Positions 50,134 through 60,300 of a stretch of DNA of 64,000 nucleotides are shown one piece after another (position 1 is the stretch's first letter; every line of letters begins with the position of its first letter). The notes beneath the pieces were generated by a model. That model ran no database searches, was not told the DNA's origin, and saw only the letters and a list, made by a program, of their open reading frames with translations. A program made the position numbers and the translations under genes. Origin of the DNA: DMER64 sp049652385 (GTDB taxonomy: Bacteria > Bacteroidota > Bacteroidia > Bacteroidales > UBA932); assembly GCA_049652385.1 (NCBI GenBank), contig JBASDX010000003.1:1-64000 (forward strand). Reading direction: 5' to 3'.

Positions 50134-51804
50134 ATGACTACCAGAAAAGTTTTTTTAAGCCTGTTGGCTGTTTTAGTAAGTGCAGGAACGGTATGGCCTT
50201 GTACCAACCTGATTGTAACAAAAGGAGCTTCTAAAGACGGTTCCATAATGGTAACGTATTCCGCTGACTCCCATCAGTTGTATGGTGAGTTGTATTTTTG
50301 GCCGGCAGCCAAATGGCCGGAAGGTACCATGCTTAAGATTTTTGAATGGGATTCCGGAAGGTACCTGGGAGAGATTCCGCAGGCCCCCGTTACGTATTCC
50401 GTCACCGGGAATATGAACGAATACCAGTTGTTGATTGGAGAAACCACGTTCGGAGGAAGGCGTGAATTCCGGGACAGACAGGGCATTATGGATTACGGAT
50501 CGTTAATCTACGTTACGCTGCAACGCAGTAAAACGGCACGGGAAGCCATTGCCATGATGGACTTTTTGATGCAGACGTACGGATATGCCTCGGGCGGTGA
50601 ATCCTTTACCATTGCCGACCCCGATGAGGTCTGGATTATGGAGGTGATAGCCAAAGCTCCCCGCATGGTGGAAGGAGTAAACGTGAACAAAGGAGCCGTG
50701 TGGGTAGCCAAACGCATTCCTGACGGCTATATCAGCGCTCATGCCAACCAGGCCCGCATTACTACCCTGGACTTTAACGATCCGGAAAATTGCCTGTACA
50801 GTCCCGATGTGATTTCCCATGCCCGGGAAATGGGTATTTTTTCCGGAAAAGATAAAAATTTCAGTTTTTCTGACGTATACAACCCCGTAGATTTTGGCGG
50901 AGCGCGTTTTTGCGATGCCCGCGTATGGGCGTTCTTCAATAAATACAACGACGACATGGGCAAACACCTGGATTACGCCATGGGACACAACCTGGCCAAC
51001 AGGATGCCGTTGTACGTGAAACCCAACAGGAAACTGTCCGTCAAGGACGTTGCCGATATGATGCGCGATCATTACGACGGCACTCCGCTGGATATGACCT
51101 GTGATATAGGCGCCGGAGGCAATGCGCTGCCGTACCGCTGGAGACCCTTGACGTTTGAATCAGACGGTAAAGAATATGTAAATGAGAGAGCTATAGTTAC
51201 CCAACAGACCGGTTGGTGGTTTCTGGGACAATGCAGAAGTGACTTGCCACGTGATTTGGGCGGTTTGTACTGGTTTGGAGTAGACGATGCAGGTACCTCT
51301 GCGCTGACACCCATTTACAGCGTATCCACACGTGTGCCTCATTGTGTTGAAGAAGGAAACGGCAGTATGCTGGAATATTCGGAAACATCACTGTTCTGGA
51401 TCAAAAACAGGGTAGCGCAATTTGCCTACCAACGCTATAACGACATTGGCGGGGAAGTGCGCCAGGTGGTAGATGCATGGGAACATGAAATGATAGAGAA
51501 AACTGCCGTAGCCGACAAAGTAGCTTTGCAGCTGTACAAAGAAGATCCGGCGCTGGCCCGGGAATATTTGACGGAATTCAGCGTTAACCAGGCGCAACAA
51601 TTGCTGGATAAATGGATTGCATTGGATAAGTATCTGATGGTAAAATATATTGACGGGAACATCAAACGTCAGAATCCCGACGGCTCTTTCAAAGATAACG
51701 GCAACGACCCGCGTATTCCGGCCTCTCCCATGTACGGAGGCTATACACAAAAATGGAAAGATGCCGTGGCCAAAGACCATGGAAAAATTTTAGAAGCAAA
51801 ATAA
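50134..51804 (+). CDS. C69-family dipeptidase
   Basis: 556 aa. Signal peptide MTTRKVFLSLLAVLVSAGTV directly before WPC; Cys23 in PCTNLIVTKGAS becomes the N-terminal nucleophile of the Ntn fold after processing. YASGGESFTIADPDEVWIMEV and ISAHANQARI are further C69 motifs. It cleaves dipeptides in the periplasm and thus adds to the DPP11/M16/MlrC set of peptide-using enzymes. ATG at 50134 is preferred over TTG at 50131. The next gene follows after 1 bp. Confidence 0.9.
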   Translation: MTTRKVFLSLLAVLVSAGTVWPCTNLIVTKGASKDGSIMVTYSADSHQLYGELYFWPAAKWPEGTMLKIFEWDSGRYLGEIPQAPVTYSVTGNMNEYQLLIGETTFGGRREFRDRQGIMDYGSLIYVTLQRSKTAREAIAMMDFLMQTYGYASGGESFTIADPDEVWIMEVIAKAPRMVEGVNVNKGAVWVAKRIPDGYISAHANQARITTLDFNDPENCLYSPDVISHAREMGIFSGKDKNFSFSDVYNPVDFGGARFCDARVWAFFNKYNDDMGKHLDYAMGHNLANRMPLYVKPNRKLSVKDVADMMRDHYDGTPLDMTCDIGAGGNALPYRWRPLTFESDGKEYVNERAIVTQQTGWWFLGQCRSDLPRDLGGLYWFGVDDAGTSALTPIYSVSTRVPHCVEEGNGSMLEYSETSLFWIKNRVAQFAYQRYNDIGGEVRQVVDAWEHEMIEKTAVADKVALQLYKEDPALAREYLTEFSVNQAQQLLDKWIALDKYLMVKYIDGNIKRQNPDGSFKDNGNDPRIPASPMYGGYTQKWKDAVAKDHGKILEAK

Positions 51805-51805
51805 C

Positions 51806-53149
51806 ATGAAACCCTCAAGGCTTTTTCTATATATCGCTTTCCTGATGCTCGTCTTTGGGGTAAAGGAACATGCTATTGCCGTACATGCGGCAGACAGTGC
51901 AGCCACGGCTTGCCGTATTTTTGTGGTAACCATTGATAGCGAAATCCACGCAAAATCTGCCAGAACACTGGAAAAAGCCTTGAAGGAAGCAGAAAATCTG
52001 GGAGCCGATGTGTTCCTGATGCGGCTCAACACCTTCGGAGGAGCATTGGATGCAGCGGAAAAAATGAGGACAGCCTTGCTGGAGGCTCCGTTCGTGACGG
52101 TCTCTTTCATAGACCACCAGGCAGCCTCGGCAGGGGCCCTTATTTCCATAGCGTGCGACAGCATAATCATGGCACCGGGTTCAACTATCGGCTCGGCAAC
52201 GGTAGTAGGTCCCACGGGAGAACCTATGCCGGAAAAATACCAATCCTATATGCGTTCGCTCATGCGGGCGACGGCCGAAGAAAAGGGGCGGGATCCGGTT
52301 ATGGCGGAACAAATGGTGGAAGGAGAAAAAATACTGAACATGACTACCCGGGAAGCCATTGAAAGGGGGTATGCACAAGGACAGGCAGCTACGGTTGAGG
52401 AAGTCATCAGGCTGCTGGGTTATGAAACGTGTGAAATATCGGAATACAAAGAAACGGCGCTGGACAAGGTCATCGGTTTTCTTTTGCTGCCCCTGGTGCA
52501 GGCACTTTTATTGATGGGTATGATTGGCGGCGTGTATATTGAGCTGAAAACACCCGGTGTGGGGCTGCCCCTGGCCGTTGCCGTATTGTGTGCCGTTGCC
52601 TATTTTGCTCCTTTGTTTCTGGAAGGATTAGCCCGCTATTGGGAACTGGCCCTTATTGCAGTAGGTGTAGTATTGCTGGCTGTGGAAATTTTTGTGACTC
52701 CCGGTTTTGGGCTCCTGGGTATCAGCGGGCTGGTAGCCATTGCGGCCGGTCTGGTACTGGTGATGGTGGACAATTGGATTTTTGAATTCAAAGGCCCTTT
52801 CCCTTGGTACGGCTTACTGAATCCCGTAGCCGTGGTGTCTGCCGCCGGTTTGATATCGGTCACCGGTATCCTGGTTTCTGTCCATTACTTGTTCCCAACG
52901 CGGTTATTCAACCGCATTGCCTTACGTACCGACCTTACGGCAGAGACGGGATTTGTGGGAGTACCGGAATGGAAAGGTATTTTACCCGGAACGCGCGGTA
53001 CTGCTTTTACCGATTTGCGACCGGCCGGTAAAGTATTGATTGACGGACGCTGGATAGAAGCCAGGGCGGCAGTGGGCTATATCACAAAAAATACACCCGT
53101 TACGGTTGTACGTGTAGAGGGAGGTGTACTGTTTGTTGAGGAATCCTAA
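51806..53149 (+). CDS. NfeD-like membrane-bound ClpP-class serine protease
   Basis: 447 aa. Signal helix, then a ClpP-fold protease domain (RLNTFGGALDAAEKM, AASAGALISIACDSI with the Ser at about 107, GSTIGSATVV), then four to five membrane helices (about 225-350) and a C-terminal NfeD OB-fold (TAETGFVGVPEWKG...DLRPAGKVLIDGRW). Family members act with SPFH/stomatin proteins in membrane quality control; none is encoded here. 1 bp after the C69 gene; its end overlaps that of ispG by 4 bp. Confidence 0.88.
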   Translation: MKPSRLFLYIAFLMLVFGVKEHAIAVHAADSAATACRIFVVTIDSEIHAKSARTLEKALKEAENLGADVFLMRLNTFGGALDAAEKMRTALLEAPFVTVSFIDHQAASAGALISIACDSIIMAPGSTIGSATVVGPTGEPMPEKYQSYMRSLMRATAEEKGRDPVMAEQMVEGEKILNMTTREAIERGYAQGQAATVEEVIRLLGYETCEISEYKETALDKVIGFLLLPLVQALLLMGMIGGVYIELKTPGVGLPLAVAVLCAVAYFAPLFLEGLARYWELALIAVGVVLLAVEIFVTPGFGLLGISGLVAIAAGLVLVMVDNWIFEFKGPFPWYGLLNPVAVVSAAGLISVTGILVSVHYLFPTRLFNRIALRTDLTAETGFVGVPEWKGILPGTRGTAFTDLRPAGKVLIDGRWIEARAAVGYITKNTPVTVVRVEGGVLFVEES

Positions 53150-54447
53150 GAACAGGCTCCGTCCGATTCTATAAGCTCCAACAGGCGTTGGACGGCTTCT
53201 TCCTGAGGAATACCCCGCATGACGGGGTTTTTCCCTTTATAAAGGGTCACCTTGCCTCTGCCTTCACCTACGTAACCGTATTGGGCATCTGCCATTTCTC
53301 CCGGACCGTTGACAATACAGCCCATGACGGCAATGGTGCAGCCTTTCAGATGAGCGGTCGCTGCTTTCACGGCACGTACCGTTTCTTCCAGATCAAACAA
53401 GGTGCGGCCGCATCCGGGGCAGGAAATGTATTCCGGTTTGGTAAAAACGCACCGCGTAGCCTGTAATAGGTCCATACTGAATTCTGTCAATTCCTCTTTT
53501 GTGGCAAACGGAGCTTCCACAAAAGGCATGGGCAGGGTGGTCCAGTCGGTGGTACCGTCCAGCAAACCGGGTGCCCAATCGTAACAGGCTTGTACAATCA
53601 ATCTGTCCCACAGATGGGTGGTTGCCGGTGCGTTTGCCGTGACAGCAGGCAGGGGCAGGGGCGGGAGCGGTTGAAATAACCTGCCAAAACGGATTTCTTC
53701 TTCCGGCGGCTCCGTCAATGAAACACGGAAGGTGTTTCCTATGCCTTCTTTGAGCAAGGTGATGATTCCGGCTGCCGATTTCAGGCGTCCCTGGCGTCCG
53801 CTGCCAGACTCTGTGACACCCAGGTGTATGGGATAGGTCATGCCGGCTTTATCCATGTATTGTACAAGCAGGCGGTTGGCTTGTACCATGACACGCGTAT
53901 TGCTGGACTTGATGGAAACGATTACGTTTTTAAAACCGTATGTTTTGCATACGTTCAAATATTCCATGGCTGCCGTACACATGCCGTCCGGGGTATCTCC
54001 GAATTTTTCCATAATGTGCGCGGGGAGCGAACCGTGGTTAACGCCTATGCGTAACGCCGTACCATATAGTTTACAAACGTCCAGTAAATGGGTGAGCATA
54101 GTTTTGGCCTGTTTGGGGGCTTTGGAAAAATTGCCGGGATTAATACGGACTTTTTCAGCGACCCGGGCCGCTTCCATGGCCGTTTGGGCCGAAAAATGTA
54201 CATCGGCAACCAAAGGCACGGAAATTCCCTCTTTACGCAGCGTATTTTTGATGGTTTCCAGGGCCCTGACTTGTGGAAGTCCTTGTGTCGTAAGACGGAT
54301 CATTTGAGCACCGGCGGCTGCAACAGCCCGGCATTGTGTAACGGAAGCCTCCACATCCAGGGTATCCGTATTGCACATGGTTTGTATGGAAACGGGAAAT
54401 CCGCCGCCGATTTTCAAGTTGCCAACCGTTACTGTATGCGTTTTCAT
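53146..54447 (-). CDS. ispG: 4-hydroxy-3-methylbut-2-enyl diphosphate synthase (IspG)
   Basis: 433 aa. N-terminal TIM barrel (VSIQTMCNTDT, ADVHFSAQ, RINPGNFSKAPKQ) and C-terminal 4Fe-4S domain with CPGCGRT (about 345-348) and MGCIVNGPGEMADA. It makes HMBPP in the MEP isoprenoid pathway. Many Bacteroidota have a long form of about 600 residues with an extra central domain; here that domain is reduced to about 60-100 residues (between EEEIRFGRLF and LLQATRCVF). Start ATG overlaps the stop of the preceding OMP gene by 1 bp (TAATG). Confidence 0.93.
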   Translation of the reverse strand: MKTHTVTVGNLKIGGGFPVSIQTMCNTDTLDVEASVTQCRAVAAAGAQMIRLTTQGLPQVRALETIKNTLRKEGISVPLVADVHFSAQTAMEAARVAEKVRINPGNFSKAPKQAKTMLTHLLDVCKLYGTALRIGVNHGSLPAHIMEKFGDTPDGMCTAAMEYLNVCKTYGFKNVIVSIKSSNTRVMVQANRLLVQYMDKAGMTYPIHLGVTESGSGRQGRLKSAAGIITLLKEGIGNTFRVSLTEPPEEEIRFGRLFQPLPPLPLPAVTANAPATTHLWDRLIVQACYDWAPGLLDGTTDWTTLPMPFVEAPFATKEELTEFSMDLLQATRCVFTKPEYISCPGCGRTLFDLEETVRAVKAATAHLKGCTIAVMGCIVNGPGEMADAQYGYVGEGRGKVTLYKGKNPVMRGIPQEEAVQRLLELIESDGACS

Positions 54448-55139
54448 TACAAATGGAAATAAAGGCCTATACTGAATAAAAGTTGTCCCGGATTGCCGTA
54501 CGTATAATATTCGTTGCTGTAGAGCGCCGGATTCTCAATCATGGAAAAAGAATGGGCATAATTGGCCTCTATATGAAACTCAAAAGGTTTCAGTACCAAA
54601 GCAAACCCGACTCCTCCCTGTATGCCGTAATCGGCCCAGATGTGATTGCAGTCGAAAACCACAGGCGCACCTTCCGGCACTTCTTCTGTAAAATCCACGG
54701 CACTCATGCGATAGCCCGCAAAGCATCCCAGGTTCAGCAGCAGACGTGTTTTTCCTATGTCTGCATGAAATTGGCTGTTGAGCGGCAGTCTGACCAATTC
54801 GTAAATGCGTTTGACCTTGGGGGTATCGTAGGCTTGTTGCGTATACGTAAAGCCTGTTTGCAAACCAAAATAGGGCATGTTACCCCACAAATCGTGGTAG
54901 TACGTATAGACAACAGACGCGTTTTTCCAGGAAGGAACGCTTTTCTGGTGCCTGTCCGGCGTGAAATGAACCATATTGAAAGCATAACCTCCTTTGACAC
55001 CCACCATATGTTGTTTGTAGGCAGTGGTCTGGGCATAAAGCCCGGGAGCTGTTACAGGGAACAGGATCAGCCCGGCAAGCAGCAAAACCGTTTTTAAAAG
55101 ACGCTTACCTTCTGCGAGCGGGCACTGTGAGTGTGACAT
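54447..55139 (-). CDS. Outer-membrane beta-barrel protein
   Basis: 230 aa. A signal peptide (LLKTVLLLAGLILFPVTAPGLYAQ) and then alternating strands with aromatic ends (VGVKGGYAFNMVHF, YFGLQTGFTYTQ, LLLNLGCFAGYRM, QLLFSIGLYFHL), as in the eight-stranded PorT-like barrels. Role unknown. Start overlaps the upstream lipoprotein by 35 bp. Confidence 0.75.
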   Translation of the reverse strand: MSHSQCPLAEGKRLLKTVLLLAGLILFPVTAPGLYAQTTAYKQHMVGVKGGYAFNMVHFTPDRHQKSVPSWKNASVVYTYYHDLWGNMPYFGLQTGFTYTQQAYDTPKVKRIYELVRLPLNSQFHADIGKTRLLLNLGCFAGYRMSAVDFTEEVPEGAPVVFDCNHIWADYGIQGGVGFALVLKPFEFHIEANYAHSFSMIENPALYSNEYYTYGNPGQLLFSIGLYFHL

Positions 55140-56970
55140 TTTGGTTCAAAAGGTTTTCTACGTTAATAATCTGTGTTACCTCCATTTTGTCTTTCAATTC
55201 TATAACGGAACTGCCCGAAGGTAGTTTGAACACACGTACGCGTTCCGGCTGTCTGCGTGCCAATACGTCCCCCGTATCCCAAAAACCGTTGTCGTTGAGA
55301 TCTTCCGTAATACGAATGGTGTATTTGCCTGGTTTTAAATATGGAAAAGTAACGATTGTGTCTGTTTTGGCCCTAAGGGTGCGATGGATCCGATCCCTCT
55401 TTTCCGTCATTAAATCTATGATTAAAGGAGAGGCAACCTGTTCCAGTTGCAGGTGAAGCGCACAAAATTCTTCCGATAGTAACGTCTTGAAAGAAACGGT
55501 TAGTGAGTCGTTTTTCAATCCGTAAATATCTGTGAATATGCCTGCCGGCATCTTGAATTTGTACGAAGTGCCTTCCTTGAGGGACTTCGGAATAATACGG
55601 TACACACAAAAATTCAGCGAATCCCTCAGAACCTTGTACGTATCTTGTACCGTGTCTCCCGAAGCGGTGGTATGCAATAATTGGGCATGTGAAAAATCAA
55701 GATCTGTTGGCAAATCTTTAAACAGCAGTGAAAAACCCTTTTCTCTGACGGTTTCCGGAGTTACAGCCGTTTTAAGCTCCACGTAATTTTCTTCTTTCTT
55801 TGCCGAGGGGGGAGCCTGCTGCCTGTCGGCACGTCCCCGGCCTGCATTTTCCAGTTTAGCCGTTGATTGATCCGCCTTTTCCTCTTTAAAGGGCAAAAAG
55901 CGGAGCGTATCGGTACGTGGTTTGAGTATTTTTAACGAATCAACGGTAGCCATGTAGGTAAGATGGAGCCTTACCGTGTCGGGGACGTCGGCAGCCTTCA
56001 GCCACAACAGGATACTGTCTCTTCTGTAATTGTGTTGCTGCACAATATCTGTGGAATCCAACCCGGGAATATGTGTCCGCAGGATGTTGACATTGGGTGC
56101 AGAAAAAACCAGCTGCAAGGTCTTTGGACGTGTACGTTCGTATTGGGAAAGTACTTGCCGGACAGGTACTTCTGTAAAAAGAAATACGTTGGTTTCCAGA
56201 GGCCTTTTTAGCAGTCCTGCCGTATCTTTGGCAAAATAGGGCTGAATCTCCGGGGCGTAGGGGAACATGACTTTTGTGGGTCTTATGAGGGAGTCTGAAA
56301 AACCAACCTGTTCTCCTTGCTGCCTGTCGTAACGGTGATTGTTATTCTGGTCTGTGATGGCGTACAGGCTGTATAAGGTGTCTTTAAGGTTTCTGAGTAC
56401 AAAATAGCCGTACGCATCGGTACGTGTGACGGCTACGGGTAATGTGGATGTTAACGTGGTATCTGTCGGATTCAGGTGTAATAAAACAGTTGCATGAGGT
56501 ACGGGCAGCAAGGTAGAGGCGTCTGCCACCATACCGGAAAACATCAGGGAATCCAGGGTCGGGCCTGTAGAAAAACTAAGGGCAAAAACGGGGAAAGGAT
56601 TGCCCTCATTATTATCCTGTATGGCATCTCCAAAATAAAGGTTGTACGTTGTGCCGGGCTGCAGGGCTTCCGGCAGGTCTACGACTATGCCTTTTCCTTT
56701 GGTACGGAAAGAGAGCTTCTTTTCCGGCGGAGGAGAGAGCAGGATGTTGTCGTTTGGTTCGTGCAGTTTTACGTATTCGTCGAATTGCAATTCAACCCTT
56801 TTTATTTGAGTGCTTACGTTTACTTGATTTACGTCCGGTACGGTTGTCAGCAACACAGGCGGTATGGTGTCTTTATCACCTCCTGACGGTCCTGCTGTTG
56901 TATTGGCGCAACTTCCCAGAGCGAGCGGGAGGATTCCCAATGCAAGTATCATATATAACGTATGCCTCAT
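55105..56970 (-). CDS. Big_5 Ig-like domain lipoprotein
   Basis: 621 aa. Lipobox LALGSC then a Bacteroidota-specific Ig-like (Big_5) domain: GGDKDTIPPVLLTTVPDVNQVNVSTQIKR..., LPEALQPGTTYNLYFGDAIQDNNEGN. The middle has a carboxypeptidase-like fold (YGYFVLRNLKDTLYSLYAITDQNNNHRYD). Probably anchored in the outer membrane; substrate unknown. A polar insert (ENAGRGRADRQQAPPSAKKEE) is found at about residue 370-390. It overlaps rel by 4 bp. Confidence 0.82.
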   Translation of the reverse strand: MRHTLYMILALGILPLALGSCANTTAGPSGGDKDTIPPVLLTTVPDVNQVNVSTQIKRVELQFDEYVKLHEPNDNILLSPPPEKKLSFRTKGKGIVVDLPEALQPGTTYNLYFGDAIQDNNEGNPFPVFALSFSTGPTLDSLMFSGMVADASTLLPVPHATVLLHLNPTDTTLTSTLPVAVTRTDAYGYFVLRNLKDTLYSLYAITDQNNNHRYDRQQGEQVGFSDSLIRPTKVMFPYAPEIQPYFAKDTAGLLKRPLETNVFLFTEVPVRQVLSQYERTRPKTLQLVFSAPNVNILRTHIPGLDSTDIVQQHNYRRDSILLWLKAADVPDTVRLHLTYMATVDSLKILKPRTDTLRFLPFKEEKADQSTAKLENAGRGRADRQQAPPSAKKEENYVELKTAVTPETVREKGFSLLFKDLPTDLDFSHAQLLHTTASGDTVQDTYKVLRDSLNFCVYRIIPKSLKEGTSYKFKMPAGIFTDIYGLKNDSLTVSFKTLLSEEFCALHLQLEQVASPLIIDLMTEKRDRIHRTLRAKTDTIVTFPYLKPGKYTIRITEDLNDNGFWDTGDVLARRQPERVRVFKLPSGSSVIELKDKMEVTQIINVENLLNQNVTLTVPARRR

Positions 56971-59120
56971 GGTTCCAACTCTTTTACTGTTTCTACTCCT
57001 CTGATTTTTGTAAGTACTTCAATCAGCCCTTCCACAGATTCTTTATTTTGAACGTACACTTCAAGTTCTGCGTCAAAAATGTTATCGTGCGATATAAGAC
57101 TGAAACTACGGATATTTACACACATCCCCAAAGAAATGGCATGGGTAATGTCAAAAATGATACCCAGACGATCGCTGCCACGGATCATAAGTTTTACCAA
57201 AGAAGTGGAAAGGCGTTGCTTTTTCCAGATAACCCGCACTTCTGCATTTGTGTTTTTGTGCAGCCTCCTAAGGGCCTCTATACGCGAACATGTAGTGGAA
57301 TGGATATACAACTCGTGTGTCTTTCTGTGAATGAAACCTACCAGTTTGTCTTCCGGAGTAGGGCGGCAACAAGGGGCAAAATGAAAGGCAGTAAAATCCT
57401 TACGGCGCTGCCAATCCGGTTCCGGAACCCAACTGACAAATTTTCTGGTGGGCGTACCTTTTAGCAAGATGTCCCTCAGGTTGGATAAATCGAGCATACC
57501 GGCTCCGATCCTCCCGTAAAGTTCTTCCCTTGAAGTGATATGATACGCTGACAAAAGTTTGTTGATGAGCCTGGAGTGTATTCTTTTAACACCAAATTCT
57601 GCCAATTTCCCGGATAATATGTTCCTGCCTTTATTGATGGGATCGGCGTTACTTTTTTTGAGCGTTTCCAAAATCAAGCTTCTGGCCTTTGGTGTGGTAA
57701 CGGCACCCACCCACTCCACTTTGACCTGCGACTGTTCCGTTGTAATGATTTCTACCTGGTCTCCACCGCGCAAGGGAGTAGAAAGAAGCGTGAGTTTCTC
57801 ATTGATTTTGGCAGCCAGGGCATGGAGGCCCACCTGCGAGTGTATATAGTATGCAAAATCCAGGGCTGTGGCTCCTTTGGGCAAGATGCGCATTTCTCCT
57901 TTGGGGGTGAAAATATAGATGACATTGATGAGGCTGTCCGGTCTGAAGTTATCAAAGAAAGCCAATGCCTGTGTGTCTTTGTTTTCCAGCGTTTGACGAA
58001 CCTGTGCCAACCAGCGCTCAATACTGCTAATTTCCTGGGTGATTCCTTTGTATTTCCAATGGGCCGCAATACCTTGTTCGGCAATTTCATCCATCCTGCG
58101 GCTACGGATCTGTACTTCCAGCCAATTACCGGAAGGAGTCAGGTACGTGGCATGCAGGGCTTCGTAACCCGTTTCTTTTGGTGCTTTCAACCAATCCCTG
58201 CGACGCTCCGGATAAGGCTCCCAACGTTCGTTCAACAAGGCTTCAATCTTGTAGCACAATTCGTGTTCTGTCCGGCGGTCGGTTACAGGAGGGGTAAAAA
58301 CAATACGCAGGGCAAAAAGATCAAAAACATCTTCAAAAGCAACGTTTCTTTTTTTCATTTTGGTCCAGGTGGAATAAGGAGTTTTGATACGGGTGGCAAT
58401 TTTAAAATCCAATCCCTCTTCTTCCAGGAGTGCTTTTATCGGTTCAATGTAAGTTTTTGTAAGCGCGTCCCCGCGGCGGCCTGTTTCTTTTTTGATTTTT
58501 TCTTCAATTTCTTCATACTCGGCCGGCATGGCGTACTTCATCCAAATGTTTTCTATCTCTGATTTGATGGTATAGAGCCCCATCTGATGAGCCAGCGGCG
58601 CAAATATGTACATGGATTCGCCCAGGTTACGGGCACGTTTTTCTACAGGCAGTTCGTCAATATTCCTTAAATTATGGAGTCTGTCAGCCAATTTGATGAG
58701 CAGTACACGGATATCGTTGTTGACGGTCAACAGCATTTGTTTAAAGGTCTCTTCCTGTGTTTTATTCTGCGCCGCGAAAACACGTTCCATTTTGCCCAGG
58801 CCATCTACCAGTTCTTCTATTTTTTCTCCAAACATACCGCGTATATCTTCTTTTGTATACTCGGTATCGGTAAGGGTATGGTGCAGGAGACCGGCTATGA
58901 TGGATTTATAGCCCAAACCGATTTCTTCCACAAGGATTCTGGCTACATCAATATTGTGCAGGATAATGGGCTGGCCCGAGATGCGTTTCTGGTTTTTATG
59001 CGCTTCTTTGGCGAAAGAATAGGCTTTGAGCACCAATTCGTATTCTTCCGTATTGGCGCATCTGTTTTGGCTCAGAATCCTGAGCGGTTCAAAATACTCA
59101 TCTATGTAATCGGGCTGCAT
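56967..59120 (-). CDS. rel: RelA/SpoT-type (p)ppGpp synthetase with degenerate hydrolase site
   Basis: 717 aa: HD domain (1-200), synthetase (215-330), TGS (about 390-450), ACT (about 640-717). The synthetase is intact (KTPYSTWTKMKK, GYEALHATY, LEVQIRSRRMDEIAEQGIAAHWKYK). In the HD domain the usual HDxxED motif reads HHTLTD (residues 80-85): Asp to His81 and Glu to Thr84; His55 and the later LADRLHNLRN are kept. So it should make but not break down (p)ppGpp, as RelA does; a second, hydrolase-active enzyme must be encoded elsewhere. Overlaps the FprA gene by 23 bp. Confidence 0.88.
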   Translation of the reverse strand: MQPDYIDEYFEPLRILSQNRCANTEEYELVLKAYSFAKEAHKNQKRISGQPIILHNIDVARILVEEIGLGYKSIIAGLLHHTLTDTEYTKEDIRGMFGEKIEELVDGLGKMERVFAAQNKTQEETFKQMLLTVNNDIRVLLIKLADRLHNLRNIDELPVEKRARNLGESMYIFAPLAHQMGLYTIKSEIENIWMKYAMPAEYEEIEEKIKKETGRRGDALTKTYIEPIKALLEEEGLDFKIATRIKTPYSTWTKMKKRNVAFEDVFDLFALRIVFTPPVTDRRTEHELCYKIEALLNERWEPYPERRRDWLKAPKETGYEALHATYLTPSGNWLEVQIRSRRMDEIAEQGIAAHWKYKGITQEISSIERWLAQVRQTLENKDTQALAFFDNFRPDSLINVIYIFTPKGEMRILPKGATALDFAYYIHSQVGLHALAAKINEKLTLLSTPLRGGDQVEIITTEQSQVKVEWVGAVTTPKARSLILETLKKSNADPINKGRNILSGKLAEFGVKRIHSRLINKLLSAYHITSREELYGRIGAGMLDLSNLRDILLKGTPTRKFVSWVPEPDWQRRKDFTAFHFAPCCRPTPEDKLVGFIHRKTHELYIHSTTCSRIEALRRLHKNTNAEVRVIWKKQRLSTSLVKLMIRGSDRLGIIFDITHAISLGMCVNIRSFSLISHDNIFDAELEVYVQNKESVEGLIEVLTKIRGVETVKELEP

Positions 59121-60300
59121 AGGCTTTTACATGTTGGTCCAGCGTGGTCAAAGCCGTAATATCCGGACTTCCCGGAAGCTCTATACCGGGAGTATACAAG
59201 TTCCATGCTAATTTTTCTACCTTATCTTCTGCAAACAGCTGCAGGTTTTTCAAGCCTCCGCCGCTCCAGGAGAAGCCTCCAAAAAGGAAGACATTTTTCT
59301 TGCGGGGCTGCATGATTTCTATTTCGTGACACAATTGGTGCATGGAAGGATGCATGCCTGTGTTGTAGGAACAGGAACCCAGAATCAAACCGTTGTATTT
59401 CCAGATTTCTTTCAACACGAAAGAAGGATGTGTTTTTGATACGTCAAACACACGTATGTTTCGGATACCGTTTTCAGACAGCCTGCGGGCTATGTAATCT
59501 GCCGTTTGTTTTGTATGCCCGTACATGGTAGCATACGCCAGAACGACACCTTTTTCGCTGCCGCCCGTTGCCCATTGTGCATACCAGTCAAAAACCGTTT
59601 GCGGATTCTTGCGCCATACGGGGCCGTGCACCGGACAAATCACACGTATGGGGAGTGTTGCGGCTTGTTGCAGGGCTTTTTCCACTTGCGGCGAATACCT
59701 GCCTATGATATTGGCATAGTAACGGAGCATTTCTTCCTTGTAATATTCAGGATTTATCTCATCATCAAAAATACCTCCGTCCAGTGTACCGAACGTGCCG
59801 AATGCATCCTGAGAAAAAAGAATCTGTTCCGTGGTGCAATAAGCCATCATGGATTCCGGCCAATGTACCATGGGTGTGAAAATGAATTGCAGGTTATGGT
59901 GTCCCAGTTCCAGCCGTTCACCGTTTTTCACTTCCCGGATTTGTGCTCTGTCGATGCCGCGGTGGTATATGTCCAGCAATTTGATGCCTCTGGCGTTTGT
60001 TACCACGACGGCACGGGGAAAACGCCGGAGCACGTCGCTGATCATGCCGGCGTGGTCCGGCTCCATATGCAGGATTACCAGGAAATCCAAAGGACGTCCG
60101 GCCAGCAGATATTCCACGTTATCCAGGTACGTGTGATCGCTGCCGTATTCAATGGTATCCAGAAGGGCTGTTTTCACATCGGTAATCAGGTAGGAATTGT
60201 AGGAAATACCTGAAGGAAGAGGCCAGTTATTTTCGAACAACGTTTTATTTCTGTCGTTTGTACCTATAAAATGCAGTGTGTCTAGTAGGGTTGCTCTCAT
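59098..60300 (-). CDS. fprA: Flavodiiron protein (FprA family)
   Basis: 400 aa. N-terminal diiron beta-lactamase-like domain with HMEPDH (His78, Glu80, Asp82, His83), HWPESMMAY and CPVHGPVW; C-terminal flavodoxin domain (YATMYGHTKQTADYIARRL). It reduces O2 or NO to harmless products in anaerobes, in the cytoplasm. Located between ligA and rel; overlaps ligA by 4 bp, so they are translationally coupled. Confidence 0.92.
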   Translation of the reverse strand: MRATLLDTLHFIGTNDRNKTLFENNWPLPSGISYNSYLITDVKTALLDTIEYGSDHTYLDNVEYLLAGRPLDFLVILHMEPDHAGMISDVLRRFPRAVVVTNARGIKLLDIYHRGIDRAQIREVKNGERLELGHHNLQFIFTPMVHWPESMMAYCTTEQILFSQDAFGTFGTLDGGIFDDEINPEYYKEEMLRYYANIIGRYSPQVEKALQQAATLPIRVICPVHGPVWRKNPQTVFDWYAQWATGGSEKGVVLAYATMYGHTKQTADYIARRLSENGIRNIRVFDVSKTHPSFVLKEIWKYNGLILGSCSYNTGMHPSMHQLCHEIEIMQPRKKNVFLFGGFSWSGGGLKNLQLFAEDKVEKLAWNLYTPGIELPGSPDITALTTLDQHVKAYAARLHR

